Counted from the first letter of the stretch, positions 1 through 15,878 are shown. The stretch is 64,000 nt of DNA from Flaccisagitta enflata (GCA_965153355.1 OZ231127.1:73718001-73782000); one strand, 5' to 3'. Numbers and translations: made by a program. The notes: generated from the sequence alone by a model not told the origin.

Positions 1-75
1 CCATATAAATCAAATATTTCCCTTTTTTTTTTAAAGTCGGATGTCGTGCATTTCGTCCCGTTTTTGAATGTGATG

Positions 76-128
<53 letters not shown>

Positions 129-551
129 CAACGAAATGAGAATGAAAATAAAATGAGAATTAAAAAGAAAGAGAGAAAAGATCGTCTCGAAGAAATTTCG
201 ATTTTCTTTCTTTTCTCTCAAAAAATTTTAAGGGCCTTCCTTCTTTAATGAGGAGAAAGTCTTTTGTTGTCATTAAGATTTATTGAAAAGTCGCTAGAGG
301 GAGAAACGGACGGGCGACAGGGAATATAAGAGAGAGAGAGAGAGAGAGAGTGTTTTGAAAATGCCGGCGGATCCAAGGATGAAATTGGGTGAGGATGTGC
401 AGAAGATTCATTGGAGTGAAAACTTATGGAGAATTGGAGATAGAGAAGAAATTTAGGGTCAGGGGGCGCAAGGGGCAGAAGGGGCTAAACAGAGGACGCA
501 GGTGGGAGGTGGAAATTAATATGGTCAAAGAAGAAAGAAATTTGGCTTATA
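1..551. repeat. Low-complexity region with short (GA)n runs
   Basis: Two pure GA runs lie at about 82-125 and 329-350, in otherwise A/G-rich sequence. A 76-codon frame crosses 389-619, but it runs into the MITE that starts at 552 and shows no recognisable domain, so I do not call it a gene. Confidence 0.8.
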
Positions 552-728
552 CAGTTGTACCCCGCTCTAACGGACCCGCCACCAACGGAATTCCGCCTAT
601 AACAGACACAAGTTCATAGTTCCTTCAAGTTAATTTCTTTTATTTCTTTTGTTGGCAATAACAAAAGTCCGCCTATAACAGAAGAAAACTGTTGGTCCCC
701 TGAAATCCGTTAAAGCGGGCTTCAACTG
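552..728. mobile_element. pogo-like MITE with TA target duplication
   Basis: A 177-bp element is bounded by imperfect terminal inverted repeats: CAGTTGTACCCCGCTCTAAC on the left, and on the right the complement of GCGGGCTTCAACTG. TA flanks both ends (550-551 and 729-730). Termini of the CAGTTnnACCCCGCTATAACG kind with a TA duplication are typical of pogo/Tc1-mariner derivatives. It has no transposase and is too short to encode one. Related decayed copies or single ends lie near 5635, 35320, 51553 and 59974. Confidence 0.75.
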
Positions 729-1599
<871 letters not shown>

Positions 1600-1600
<1 letters not shown>

Positions 1601-1735
1601 ACAAGGATGCGCGGGATTTTCAAAAGCGTTCGCTTTCGCGTTTTTAAGCAGCTCGCGCATCGCGTTACTCATCGCATCAATTGTTTTTGGTTGCTAACGC
1701 GTTCGCGTTACGCGTTTTGAACGCTTCCTACACTT
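1600..1735. repeat. CG-rich degenerate repeat with GCGTTCGCGTT motifs
   Basis: Variants of GCGTTCGCGTT, CGCGTTTT and GCATCGCG recur within about 135 bp, in sharp contrast to the AT-rich flanks. Similar words (GGATGCG, GCGTTCGCATTCGCATCC) return at 2680-2830, on the other side of the GAAA and CA arrays. The two blocks may be parts of one disrupted element. No coding potential is seen. Confidence 0.45.
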
Positions 1736-1747
1736 TCTCTTATGGAA

Positions 1748-1787
1748 AGGAAGTAGAAAGGTAGAAAGAAAGAAAGAAAGAAAGGAA

Positions 1788-1824
<37 letters not shown>

Positions 1825-2106
1825 AGAAGAAATAAAGATAGAAGAAAGAAATAAAGAAAGAAAAGAAAGAAAGAAAGAAGAAGAAAGAAAAAGACGGAAA
1901 GAAGGAGAAGGAAGAAGGAAATAAAAGAATGAAGGAAGGAAAGAAAGAAAGAAAGAATGAAGGAAAGAAAGATTAAAAAAGAAGGAAGGAAAGAAAAGAG
2001 AATGAAGGAAAGAAAGAAAGAATGAAGGAAAGAAAGAATGAAGGAAAGAAAGAAAGAAGGAAAGAAGGAAAGAATGAAGGAAAGAAAGAAAGAATGGATG
2101 AAAGAG

Positions 2107-2145
<39 letters not shown>

Positions 2146-2300
2146 ACGAAAGAAAGAAAGAAAGAAAGAAGGACTGAAAAAAAGAAGGAATGAAATAAAG
2201 AAGGAATGAAAGGAAGAAGGAAAGAAAGAAACAGGGAGGAAAGAAGGAATGAAGGAAAGATCAGAAATAAAGAATTCAGGAAAGACGAAGAAAGAAACAG
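1748..2300 (+). repeat. (GAAA/GAAG)n microsatellite
   Basis: About 550 bp of GAAA units with GAAG and GAATG variants. The + strand is almost all purine, so the tract could form triplex DNA. The long minus-strand frames (poly-Phe/Leu/Ser) are artefacts. Confidence 0.95.
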
Positions 2301-2387
2301 GGAAGAAAAAGAAATAGTAACCTGAGGTTGAAATATTGTCGTGGCCAATGGTCTCCCATGCCCAAACACATACACACGAGCGCGTGT

Positions 2388-2428
2388 GCACACACACACG
2401 CACATGCACGTACACACACACACACATT

Positions 2429-2467
<39 letters not shown>

Positions 2468-2681
2468 TTTATGCGTTTTTGTTTTCGAATTGGAGTCGAG
2501 ACAAGGGCAAGACAGAAAAGCACAGATGGCACAAACACACACACACACACACAACAAACACACAAACAACACAACACAAACACACACACACATAAACGCA
2601 CACACACAATCACGACCATTTTATAGCGTTTTTGTTTTCGAATTTGGAGGTCGAGGACAAGGACAGGGCAGAAAAGCATGG
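2388..2681 (+). repeat. Duplicated unit of (CA)n plus ~65-bp unique segment
   Basis: Two CA arrays (about 2388-2464 and 2534-2610) are each followed by nearly the same 65-bp segment. This begins ATTTTATGCGTTTTTGTTTT at about 2465 and again at about 2619, and ends AGACAGAAAAGCA or GGGCAGAAAAGCA. It is a tandem duplication of a compound unit about 154 bp long. No gene is supported. Confidence 0.75.
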
Positions 2682-3340
2682 ATGCGAACGCTTTGGGGAG
2701 GATGCGCGTTTGCCCCCACTCCTATATTCTATCAGATGAGTTCGCATCCTTATCCGCGTTTACCAAAATCTCGCGCATCCTGTGCGTTCGCATTCGCATC
2801 CCGGATCGCATCCTTATCCCTGTTAAATTCAACAAGACTTACCTCATATCTCTTATCTCTTATGTTTGATTGTAACCTTTACCATTGTGCTGGCATATAG
2901 AATCTAATCTAATCAATAACAGTAAACTTGTCAAGCGTAAGTCAACCGCAGAAAAAAGAAAGAAAATTAAAAGAATCTAAAATTGGGAAAAAATGTTTAA
3001 TGTTCAAGATTTGAAATGGGGAAAAAAGTGGAGTAAAAATTTGTGAAAAAAAAAGAGCGTCAGTTTGTGTTGGCATGCTAGAGCAATTGCAATGCTGTGG
3101 TAGATTGCTGACATGTCCGCTGCTTCGGATCAAAAGCAAGGCCTAAAAAAGCCCTAAAAAAACATTACACTAACAGCTTACGGGCTTTGCCTGAAAGGGA
3201 AATGAGACCATTGCGTTCGTTAATTGGTGAACAAGCCATAGCACTAAAATACATCGGCATCAGGACACTATCGGTCTTACAACATGATTGCTAGTTGTTA
3301 AGTTCTTAGGTAGTGTATCATTTTGTTATTTCTTCGTTTG
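2682..3340. other. Unassigned; CG-rich words, then AT-rich sequence
   Basis: GGATGCGAACGC near 2680 and GCGTTCGCATTCGCATCC near 2781 form an imperfect inverted repeat. From 2850 to 3340 I see no gene, RNA or repeat structure. Confidence 0.4.
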
Positions 3341-3420
3341 TTTTTAGATGCGTCTTCGCATCTTTATAATAGGGTTTGTTCTTTGGTTTGTCGGTCCATT
3401 GGATATCTCTTGGCCTCGTT
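3341..3420 (+). mobile_element. HE family 2, 5' end relic
   Basis: The sequence TTTTTAGATGCGTCTTCGCA continues to TCTTTATAA. It contains the perfect hairpin AGATGCG-tctt-CGCATCT that defines the family 2 terminus (compare 7761). A decayed GGTTTGTCGGTCCATTGG stretch follows in place of the usual CCGT array. No clear 3' hairpin end was found downstream, so this copy is truncated or too diverged. Confidence 0.6.
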
Positions 3421-3968
<548 letters not shown>

Positions 3969-5089
3969 CTGTTGTAAGGTGTATTTGTAATTAACAAAAA
4001 GAGAGAGAGGAGAAAGAGAAGAAGAGAGAGAGATTCAATGATATTAACTTTTGTTTTTCTCCAATCGTTTCTTTGACAGTCCGCCAACCATATATTGTCA
4101 ATATGGTTGCTCTGGTTCGATCTGCTACGTATGATCATATGCATGGTATGTGTTTAAATGATGAACTTGATTGTTCGTTGATGTTCGCGAGTGGGTGACT
4201 GGTATCACACACACAGGCTACGTTGTGTTCTTATCATGCTCTCTATTACAAAAAAAAAAAAAAAAAGTTGTCGAGCAGGATCACCTTACCTTCAATTTTC
4301 ACCATGCACATTCATGTTGTTTCCGTTCGTATGTTTTTTCCATCACGTCCTTGAAAGCTCTTTTTCCCCCTCTTTTTTATCACAAAGTCATTTTGAGTCG
4401 ATGTCATCTGGAAAAGTATTTCCGAGTCATATTTCCTACTTCCTCTTTTTTTTTCAAATTTCTACTTCAGCGAAGCTTGTTTTCTTTTTTTCTCCCCCAT
4501 CATTTCTCTTTTTTGTCCTCCATATTTTCTCCCAGTGGTTTTTCAAGTATAGAATTGTCATTTTCGTGTGGTTGTTGTTGATCTTTTTTTTTCGCTGTTA
4601 TTCGTTTGGGCGAACATTCATAAAAAAGTTTAAGGGCAAATTTCTTTTTTTTCTAGTAGATGATTGAGTTAATAGTTCACGTAATTGTTAAATCTTCTAC
4701 GATGATGATAATGATGATGATGTTGATGAGGATGCTGACAGATTATTTCATGATTGTGATGTATCATCATAAAAGACGATGACGAGATTTGTTTTTGTTG
4801 TCATGGTTATTGTTTGTTTTGTTGTTATATATTTGTTTGTTGTTTGTTTGTTTTCTAGTTTTTAAAGGATATCACAGATATAGAGCAAGGAGAAATCGGA
4901 ATGGTGAGTAGTTTTGTTTTCTTGATGGATCTGAGAATGAAAAAAAAAAGAAAGATTTAGAACCAACTCTCACGACCGTTGGAAACGTCAGATTACTGAT
5001 AGAAACCATTTTGATGCAGCCTCGCCATAAAAGCCGTCAGCATCGGTTTTGCTTTATCGTATTTTCGCCTCGCGGACACGCATCTAAAG
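3969..5089. other. Unassigned AT-rich region
   Basis: About 1.1 kb of T-rich sequence with short GATGAT and GTTTGT runs (4700-4855). The frames at 4171-4667 are Phe/Ser-rich products of T-rich DNA with no domain. I see no gene, RNA or element ends here. Confidence 0.5.
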
Positions 5090-5593
<504 letters not shown>

Positions 5594-5634
5594 ACCACTA
5601 CTAAAGTAGAGCAATTTCCCGGAATGAACGTACG

Positions 5635-5815
5635 GTACAGTTAAACCCCGCAATAACGAATATCAAAGGACCTATATATTTCATCCATTTGAAGTGGGTT
5701 TCCATCATCGCCATTATAAAAATCCAAATAAAAAAAGTGGGGAAAGTGGGGATCACAGATTTGTATCCATTACAGGCGAATTTCCGTTACTGACGTATCC
5801 GTTCTAAGTTGGGCC
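5635..5815. mobile_element. Decayed pogo-like MITE
   Basis: The left end ACAGTTAAACCCCGCAATAACG matches the pogo-like terminus at 552. The right end near 5795-5812 (TATCCGTTCTAAGTTGGG) is a diverged complement. The interior has no coding potential. Confidence 0.5.
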
Positions 5816-6412
5816 CTCGGAATCCCTACCCCCGGCCTAGAGCATAATCTAACAGCAGTCATGGATGCATTGAAAACATGAACATCCCTAGAGGTCATGA
5901 TTGTTGGACAGAAGTAGTGATGAGATTACTTGAACATCCCTAGAGGTGTTGGACAGGAGTACTGATGAGAAAAGATTACACAAATGGATGAAGTTGCGGG
6001 CAGATCGACAAAATCACATATGCATTGCGTTGTATGTACGCGACTTCGTCGCTGACTTTTGTAATACGAAACAAGCAACAATCAAGCCATGCCACGATCA
6101 GGCTTTACCTCATTCAAGCCATGCCACACTCAAGCCATGCCACAATCACGTAATGGCGCATTCAAACCACGCTACAATCAAGCCATGCCACATTCAAGCT
6201 CCGAGCGCTCTTTTTGACTGCAGTCTGCATCCCAGTCTTTGCAACAGATGTTCTTTTTTTCTTCTATATTGCTCTTTTTTTCAATAACCATATGTTGACC
6301 AGTGGAGATAATCAAACGTCATAATTCATTATCGGCGGCTCATTATTCCTCCTCCTCCTCTTTCTCCTCCCCACCGCTCCAGACTGGCAATGGACCAAGG
6401 GACACAGACTCC

Positions 6413-6416
<4 letters not shown>
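5816..6416. repeat. Short direct repeats and CAAGCCATGCCAC minisatellite
   Basis: A ~55-bp direct repeat, starting GAACATCCCTAGAGGT each time, lies at about 5879-5970. A degenerate CAAGCCATGCCACAAT minisatellite with roughly six copies spans about 6081-6197. The frame at 5946-6287 is mostly this minisatellite. Confidence 0.6.
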
Positions 6417-6482
<66 letters not shown>

Positions 6483-7063
6483 CGTAATAGACAGCGGTCA
6501 TCGTGTTCGCGTTATTGATTGTCAATGACGGAGGATGTAGAGGTTTAAGCCACCCCCCTTATCCACCCCTATTCATTCTCTTCCTCGTCTTCGTCGTCCT
6601 CCTCCATATCCTCCTCCTTCTCCCCCTCCTTCTCCATCTCCTTTTCCTCCACCAGCTCATCCACCTCCGGTCCCCCTCCCTCACTCTCTCAGTCAATAAT
6701 AACACAACTCAAAGCTTCGATCATCTGTTGATAAATTCTGCTTTCCTCTCATTTCTTTTTTGTTATCTTTTTTTTTTTCATTAGTGGTCAAGGCTTTTGT
6801 TGACATCATGTGACACAAAAGGTGCTGCTGCAACTCAGAGACACGTCATAACGCAGATTCATGCTGAAATAATTGGAAACGATCAACACAAATACTCATA
6901 AAGCTGTATGTAGTGTTGTGTTGTGTGTGAAGCGTTGTGCGAGTGGTTATCGTATTTCAAAAGAATAAAAAGTGGAACAATGTCCCTCACTACAGTCTAC
7001 ACCCAAACTGAGGAAGGACTTTTGATTGTTCGGTCTGTCGGTATTTCGTGGTCCGTCGGTCAA
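6417..7063. repeat. (GA)n microsatellite and pyrimidine-rich flank
   Basis: Pure GA at 6417-6478, then TCCTCC-rich sequence at about 6550-6700. The rest to 7063 shows no recognisable feature. Confidence 0.8.
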
Positions 7064-7064
7064 G

Positions 7065-7160
<96 letters not shown>
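7064..7160 (+). repeat. (GTT)n microsatellite
   Basis: About 97 bp of uninterrupted GTT. Confidence 0.97.
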
Positions 7161-7339
7161 CTGTTGTCGATGTTATTGCTCGGAAAATCACCGGTCTAAT
7201 CACAAACAGTGCAGACCGACCGACCAACCTACCGGCGAATCGTCAGTGTTCTTCTTCACCTTCTGTATTCAATGGTACTTTTCAATGGTACTCTTCAGCG
7301 TTACCTTCACCGGTTATGTATATTAACCTTAATGATTTC

Positions 7340-7486
7340 AACAAGGCCGGATACACGGCCACCAGTTGCGGACAGGTGGGCAGGGGCGAATAAGCGCGTT
7401 TTCCCACTATTTGACTGGATCACCTCTACGAACCAACCGACGGACGGACAAAGCCTCTTATAGAGTTGCGTGTCCGCAACTAAAAA
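7340..7486 (-). mobile_element. HE family 1 element (short copy)
   Basis: Read on the minus strand, it starts TTTTTAGTTGCGGACACGCA, with the hairpin AGTTGCG-gaca-CGCAACT followed by CTATAAGAGGCTTTGTCCGTCCGTC. It ends with GTCCGCAACT (complement of the first ten bases), then the stem-loop GGCCGTGTATCCGGCC and TTGTT. The CCGT array is very short, giving a total of 147 bp. It has no coding capacity. Confidence 0.85.
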
Positions 7487-7760
7487 CCAGACATCAACTC
7501 GAATTTAAAAGTATCTTCTTTCTTCTGATATATTATAATTATACAAGCTGTTTTCCTAATATTTAAAAAGAGGTTGACTTTAGCTTTTGTAAATGGGCTT
7601 TCTCGAGAGTGTTAAAATGATAGTAATCGGACAAGAAACATTTCTGCACCTCTTCCCCCCCCCCCACCATGATGTGAAAAAGAGATTTATGACATATGAG
7701 AGAGAGACAAAAACCAACAGGTCTGAACTCATTCAAATGCAAGTACATATTTCTTCTGCC
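7487..7760. other. Unassigned spacer between two HE copies
   Basis: A poly-C run lies at 7657-7667. Nothing else is recognisable. Confidence 0.5.
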
Positions 7761-7904
7761 TTTTTTTAGATGCGTCATCGCATCTGTATAAGCGGGTCTG
7801 TCCGTCCGTCCGTCGGTCCGTCGGTCGGTCGGTCGGTATGTCCGTTACGCTTCCTCTAATATTGCGCTGATGACGCATCGAGTTGCCCGACCGGGCTTGT
7901 TTTC
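7761..7904 (+). mobile_element. HE family 2 element, both ends present
   Basis: The 5' end is TTTTTTTAGATGCGTCATCG with the perfect hairpin AGATGCG-tcat-CGCATCT, then GTATAAGCGGGTCTGTCCGTC and a CCGT/CGGT array. Near the 3' end, ATGACGCATC is the complement of the first bases of the 5' arm. The 3' stem is GCCCG-ac-CGGGC, followed by TTGTTTT. Compared with family 1, the 5' arm, its 3' partner and the terminal stem have all changed while their pairing is kept. This is the main evidence that the structure is under selection. Confidence 0.85.
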
Positions 7905-7935
7905 GTCCCTCTTCCTTTCTCTTCGTTTCCGTTTC

Positions 7936-8430
<495 letters not shown>

Positions 8431-8499
8431 GCTTTTCCAAGAGTGGGATTTATGATGGGCAGCTTTCACGCGCCTCTCTGCGTTGGCGCGGCTCCATAT

Positions 8500-8960
8500 A
8501 ACGTCCGGCTACTCATCGGACCGGCCGGCCGAGCCACTGACCCGCCGGCCGACCGTCCAACCCGCCGTCCGGCCCATAGACTGACCGTCCAATTGAAGTC
8601 GCAACAAACAAACCGGCCGTTTTTCCGACTGATCCCGCAGTCGATGGGTCAGCCAAAATTAGTCGCCGGACATGCGGCCGATTTTGAGACCGGACAAGCG
8701 GCTGATATTTTGGGCCGGCGCCCGACTGAGACGTAATTGACCACCGACGTGAAAGGCCGGCCGACTGAACGATGGGTGTTCCGCTAACCGGCCGGCCGTG
8801 TAAATCGGCGATACGCCGGTAGGAGTGCCGGATCATAATTGACCAGTGACGAAACGAATCTGCCTGCCGACCGCGCTTCCACTGGCCGGTCGGTATCACT
8901 TTTAACTGCCGGTATCACTTTTAACTGCCGGTATCGCCTCTGACGGTCGATTGAAATAAG
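8500..8960. repeat. GC-rich degenerate GACCGGCCGGCC repeat
   Basis: About 460 bp crowded with GGCCGG, CCGGCC and GACCGNCC words, ending with near-identical copies of TATCACTTTTAACTGCCGG at about 8898-8937. Frames on both strands are open only because of this composition. It could be an expanded interior of an HE-like CCGT/CGGT array, but neither HE terminus is present. Confidence 0.6.
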
Positions 8961-9286
8961 AATTGACCAATCTCGATCAAAATAGGAAAATCGAGGCCGC
9001 GTGAGCGCCACAAGACAGGAAATGGAAAACAGATGATGTGCTGACAAGAAAACAGATTGATACATCATCAATGATATAATAGAGAGATATGGACAGGCGC
9101 CACATAGAGATACTCTATGATACATGAAAAAAAGCTGCCAGGACCAAAGATTCATTTTTGATCATTTCATTTTCATTGCATTCACTTGTTATACAACACT
9201 TCACATGTAGAAAGACTTTCAAGCTAAGCCATAGGCACAAAAAGTATTCACTCAGAATCAGTGGAAAAGAATCAATCGTGATGCAA
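8961..9286. other. Unassigned
   Basis: No gene, RNA or repeat structure seen. Confidence 0.4.
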
Positions 9287-9420
9287 AACAAGGCCGGATA
9301 CACGGCAAGACAGTCTCGTACGGTTGGGCAGGGCAGTATCGCAAAAATTGCTCGCAATTGAAAAATGTTACGGACCGACGCGACGCAGCAAGGTGTAGAG
9401 TCGCGTGTCCGCGAATTATA
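9287..9420 (-). mobile_element. Decayed HE copy
   Basis: The left end AACAAGGCCGGATACACGGC is the shared 3' hairpin end of families 1 and 3 in reverse. The right end GTAGAGTCGCGTGTCCGCGA is a damaged 5' hairpin. The CGGT array is reduced to CGGACCGACGCGACGCAGC. Confidence 0.7.
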
Positions 9421-9601
9421 ACTGATACGAATGTCAAATAAATGAAAAAAAAAAGACTAAGAAAATAGAAAAGAAAGAGAAAGGCCAAAGAAGGAGAACA
9501 GAAGTAGAAAGGCCAAGAAAAAAAAAAAAGGAAAAGGCCTTAAAGGCCGTGGGAAAGTAGGTCAACCCGGACAGCCGATGACAAGCGCGGACACACGACT
9601 G

Positions 9602-9649
<48 letters not shown>

Positions 9650-9882
9650 TAAAGGAGTCAGGAAGTGGGTCAGTTTCGGCTCGTGACATGAATGAGCCTA
9701 TGATGAGGCGGGCGTTGTGAAGGACGGCAAGGGCGGCATAGAGAGCGGCAGGGGCGGCATAGTGGGCGGCCGACAACACGAGAGGGCGGGGAACAGATTC
9801 CGAGTGAAAAGTCAAGCGTAAAGGCCAAAACCAACAGGTCAACTTTTATTAGGAGGTAATGGACTCGACGAAAGGGATAAGG

Positions 9883-9913
<31 letters not shown>

Positions 9914-10395
9914 TTCGTAGTGAATTCTCTACGGAGAAGTGGAATTCCTTGTCCAATTGGATGGAGCAAATGCGCAAGCAAGCAAGTAGTACAATAGCGT
10001 TCTAAGTACTAAGTACTAAGTGGCGATGAAAAAAAAACATCAAAATGTTTTGAACAATCAATCATTCGCGATAAACAATTTAACATAAAACTGGGAAAAA
10101 CATCATTATTATCGCCAGAGGCTCAAAGAAGAGTCACAAGTCAGATCAAGGATGAAGAGAAGCAGAACAAAGCAAACGACAGGCCAAAAAGGAAAGATTT
10201 CGCGAGATACGAAAAAGACGGAATCACAAATAATCAATCCAACAAGTAGGCAAACTTGATTTAACGCGGATAAAGTTGATGAAATATTTGATAATAAAAG
10301 CAGACAAAAAAACAAAAAACAAATTGAGATGAACGAGGCTAGATAAACGGTTTTCGTAGACCGTACTCGCGCACAGCGCAAACTGTAGTACAAAA
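9421..10395. repeat. Purine-rich region with (GA)n runs and GGCGGCA repeats
   Basis: GA runs at 9605-9647 and 9884-9907. A short GGCAAGGGCGGCATAGAGAGC-like repeat occurs about three times at 9722-9772. No gene is supported; minus-strand frames are Ser/Leu artefacts. Confidence 0.6.
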
Positions 10396-10836
10396 TAGTG
10401 ACATTAATGCCCCGGGCAAAAGCCCCAATGTCCCCGGTAAAAAAAAGTTAGTTTGAATATGCCCGGTTCTATGCCCCGTTAAAAGTTACTGAAAAAAATG
10501 ATTCAGGGACTAAACGGAGACTTAACAGGGCATATGCCCCATTTAGTTTAGTTTTGTTTAATCAAAAATATTTTGTCAAAAATCAGTAAACCCTTTTTTC
10601 AGTAGCTTTCTTCAGGTCAATTTCTATCGTGAAAATTGTCAGGGACTAAATGGGGACTTAACCGGGCATATGCCCCATTTAGTTTAGAAATAAAGAAAAT
10701 AAGTTAGTCTAATTGGGGGATTCCCCGGGGAATTCCCCCAGGATCAAACTGACATTTTTAGACTATGCCCGGTTCACTTATGAATAATTGTAACGAGGAA
10801 ATTCCCAGGGAATTCCCCGGGGCATTAATGTCACTA
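10396..10836. mobile_element. Non-autonomous element with 21-bp terminal inverted repeats
   Basis: Left end TAGTGACATTAATGCCCC (then GGG) and right end its exact complement give a 441-bp element. Inside, two copies of a ~47-bp segment (CAGGGACTAAAYGGRGACTTA ... GCATATGCCCCATTTAGTTT) lie at about 10503 and 10640. The bases outside the ends (GCGCACAGCGCAAACTGTAG and CAGATTGCGCTGTGTCGCG) are also near-complementary, so the full foldback may be 10367-10858. I found no convincing target duplication and cannot assign a superfamily. Confidence 0.65.
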
Positions 10837-12283
<1,447 letters not shown>

Positions 12284-12286
<3 letters not shown>

Positions 12287-12936
12287 TTTCGATTTCCCTC
12301 TCGTTTTAACCTTCAAGTCGGAGGTCAGTAAGACCGCCAAAAAAGAGCCTCCATTTTAGAAGGGAAATCAAAGACCGTCGCGGTAAAAGAAAAGTGAGAG
12401 GAAAAGGAGGAAGAAGAAGATGAATATAAAGAAGAAGAAACAGAAGAAGAAGAAGAAGAAGAAGAAGAAGAAGCAGAAGAAGAAGAAGAAGAAGAAGAAG
12501 AAGAAGAAGAAGAAGAAGAAGAAGAAGAAGAAGAAGAAGAAGAAGAAGAAGAAGAAGAAGAAGAAGAAGAAGAAGAAGAAGAAGAAGAAGAAGAAGAAGC
12601 AGAAGAAGAAGAAGAAGAAGACCAATCTTGCTGTGGAAGTTTTGAGGATCAGTGAAAGGGAAAGGAGGCGAAGTTGACGTTGAAGAGGAGATCGTAAGAA
12701 TCCCAGCGTGAGAGTCGCCTTTATCATGTCGACCAGAACGAGGAAGAAAAGAGAAGAGGGAGTAAACGATAGAAGGAAATGAAAAGGAGGAGAAAGAAGA
12801 AGAAGAAGAAGAAGAAGAAGAAGAAGAAGAAGAAGAAGAAGAAGAAGAAGAAGAAGAAGAAGAAGAAGAAGAAGAAGAAGAAGAAAGGAAAAGAAGAAGT
12901 AGAAGAAGAAGAAGGAGAAGAAGAAGAAGAAAAAAT

Positions 12937-12968
<32 letters not shown>

Positions 12969-12990
12969 GGAAGAAGAAGGATAGGGAAAA
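12284..12990 (+). repeat. Two (GAA)n arrays
   Basis: GAA at about 12431-12620 and 12795-12980, each nearly 190 bp. A 175-bp mixed segment separates them. The poly-Lys and poly-Phe frames are artefacts. Confidence 0.95.
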
Positions 12991-13894
12991 AAAACTATTA
13001 GTGAATTGTGGGCTGGAAGAGTTGACAGAGTCGATTTCTTTTATGCACGAATCCAAAGTCCAGATGCAATTTCTTTTTTAAAAAATCGTGTGGAAAAATG
13101 TGTTTTCGTTGTTGTTAACAACATACGACAAGACCATCAACAAGTAAAAGAAATCAAATAAGGAAATCTGAATTATATGGTAACAAAACAAACAGTACAA
13201 AATCATGGTGGATCTACAATGTCAACAAGACGTTTTTGTTTCTGGCGTAACAGAAGTTTTTTTTCTAACTCACTGAACGATCAACATGTGGCTACTTTCT
13301 AAGTCACGTTCTACCACAATATGGTGCAGGTGAGCAGGCCGGCAGGGGTAATGATGGAGAAGGTTATGACATGGCGGGTCCAAGTAGTCAAATTCAGCAG
13401 ATTTATGAATCTGGAGAAGTGCGTAGAAAATGGAAACATTCATTAGGTTTCTTTTTCGAGAAGCAGTGGCCAGTGCAATGGAGGTATAAGGAAGTAACAG
13501 TTCCTCTCCACATCTGAAGCACATAAAATTGAATCAAGGAATGGATTTTAAGTTTGTTCGGCCAGTCAATGTTGCCCCGGTTTGACACCATTATCGAACC
13601 ATTTTCGCATTACTGCCCCTGCCCAGCCGATTAGGACTACAGCTGTTTTGTGAAGCGTTTACCAGCTTCATTAGAAATGTCAAAGGTTTAATATCCTCTT
13701 TGGCAGTCAGTCCTTACTTTACTTCTAAGCTTAGCATGTCATCTTTTGAATTGGCTCATTTTGAAAGGAATATCATATTTCTAGGGACTTACGGAGGCAA
13801 ATTGCCCTCGAAAAAAGAGACGAAGAAAAAAATTGAACCATTGAAAAAAAGGCCTGACACACTACTGACCCAGTCCTATTTATATGAGAAGGGG
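12991..13894. other. Unassigned, with possible HE relics
   Basis: GCAGGTGAGCAGGCCGGCAG near 13325 and TGCCCCTGCCCAGCCGATTA near 13612 resemble the CTGCCC-rich zone just inside HE 3' ends, but no hairpin ends survive. No gene is supported. Confidence 0.35.
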
Positions 13895-14055
13895 CAGCGC
13901 TGAATAAGCAAACCAAGGCAGTGGGGCCAAAAGATCATTATTGCAAAAACGTGTGATTGATGGACAACCCAATGGACTCACCGAATGACGGAACGACCGA
14001 CGGACAGACTGACATGACAGGGTATAGAACTGCTGAGCACGCGACTGGAAAAGCA
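13895..14055 (-). mobile_element. Decayed HE family 3 relic
   Basis: In order: AAGGCAGTGGGGCCAAAAGATC, a GACGGAACGACCGACGGACAG array remnant, then GGTATAGAACTGCTGAGCACGCGACTGG. This follows the order of the family 3 element at 59687-59918 on the same strand, but the first end is missing. Confidence 0.45.
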
Positions 14056-14961
<906 letters not shown>

Positions 14962-15164
14962 CAACAACAACAACAACAACAACAACAACAACCACCACCA
15001 CCAACACCACCACCACCACCACCACCACCACCACCACCACCACCACCACCACCACCACCACCACCACCACCACCACCACCACCACCACCACCACCACCAC
15101 CACCACCACCACCACCACCACCACCACCACCACCACCACCACCACCACCACCACCACCACCACC

Positions 15165-15230
<66 letters not shown>

Positions 15231-15272
15231 TCAACAACATCAACAACAACAACCACCACAACCACCACAACC

Positions 15273-15309
<37 letters not shown>

Positions 15310-15317
15310 CCACAACC

Positions 15318-15381
<64 letters not shown>

Positions 15382-15545
15382 CCACAACCACAACCACAAC
15401 CACAACCACAACAACAACAACAATAGCAAAGATAGAAACGACATTGGCAACAACCACAACAATGACGGAAACGACAACAAAGACAACAGCGGCGACGATA
15501 GCAGCGACAACGACAACGGCAACGAGAAAAACAACACAACAACAA
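14962..15545 (+). repeat. (CAA)n/(CCA)n trinucleotide array
   Basis: CAA, then about 170 bp of CCA (15001-15166), then CAA with CCA/CACAAC insertions to 15423, fading into ACGACAACGG units by 15545. A 172-codon Gln/Pro frame crosses it. It has a start codon but no non-repeat domain and no signs of a real gene, so I treat it as an artefact. Confidence 0.93.
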
Positions 15546-15878
15546 GAACTAACTCGAGTGAACACGAGCTCTTCCCTCGTCATGATGATATTGGCATGAA
15601 GTCATGATTGCCGTGATTCATAACACTCCGGTATGTAAATGTGTCTATTTAATTGTCCCGCCCCACTTGCGAGATTTTTTAGTCTCTGGGGCGTTCATAC
15701 TGAAGAATAAACGTGTCAAAAGTTGTGACTTGGTAATGAACAATTTTTGTAAATAAATTTCTGGAGATTCAATTTGAATCCCTACACCAGCTTTTCTTCA
15801 TGGCTTTTTAACGTCATTTAATCACCCTTTTCAAATTTCAGTAACAGCCATACAATTCATACTTATCAATCTGAGGCT

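Noticed and set aside
4105-4135. GGTTCGATCT, which resembles a tRNA T-loop B box
   Set aside because: No acceptor, D or anticodon stems can be built around it.
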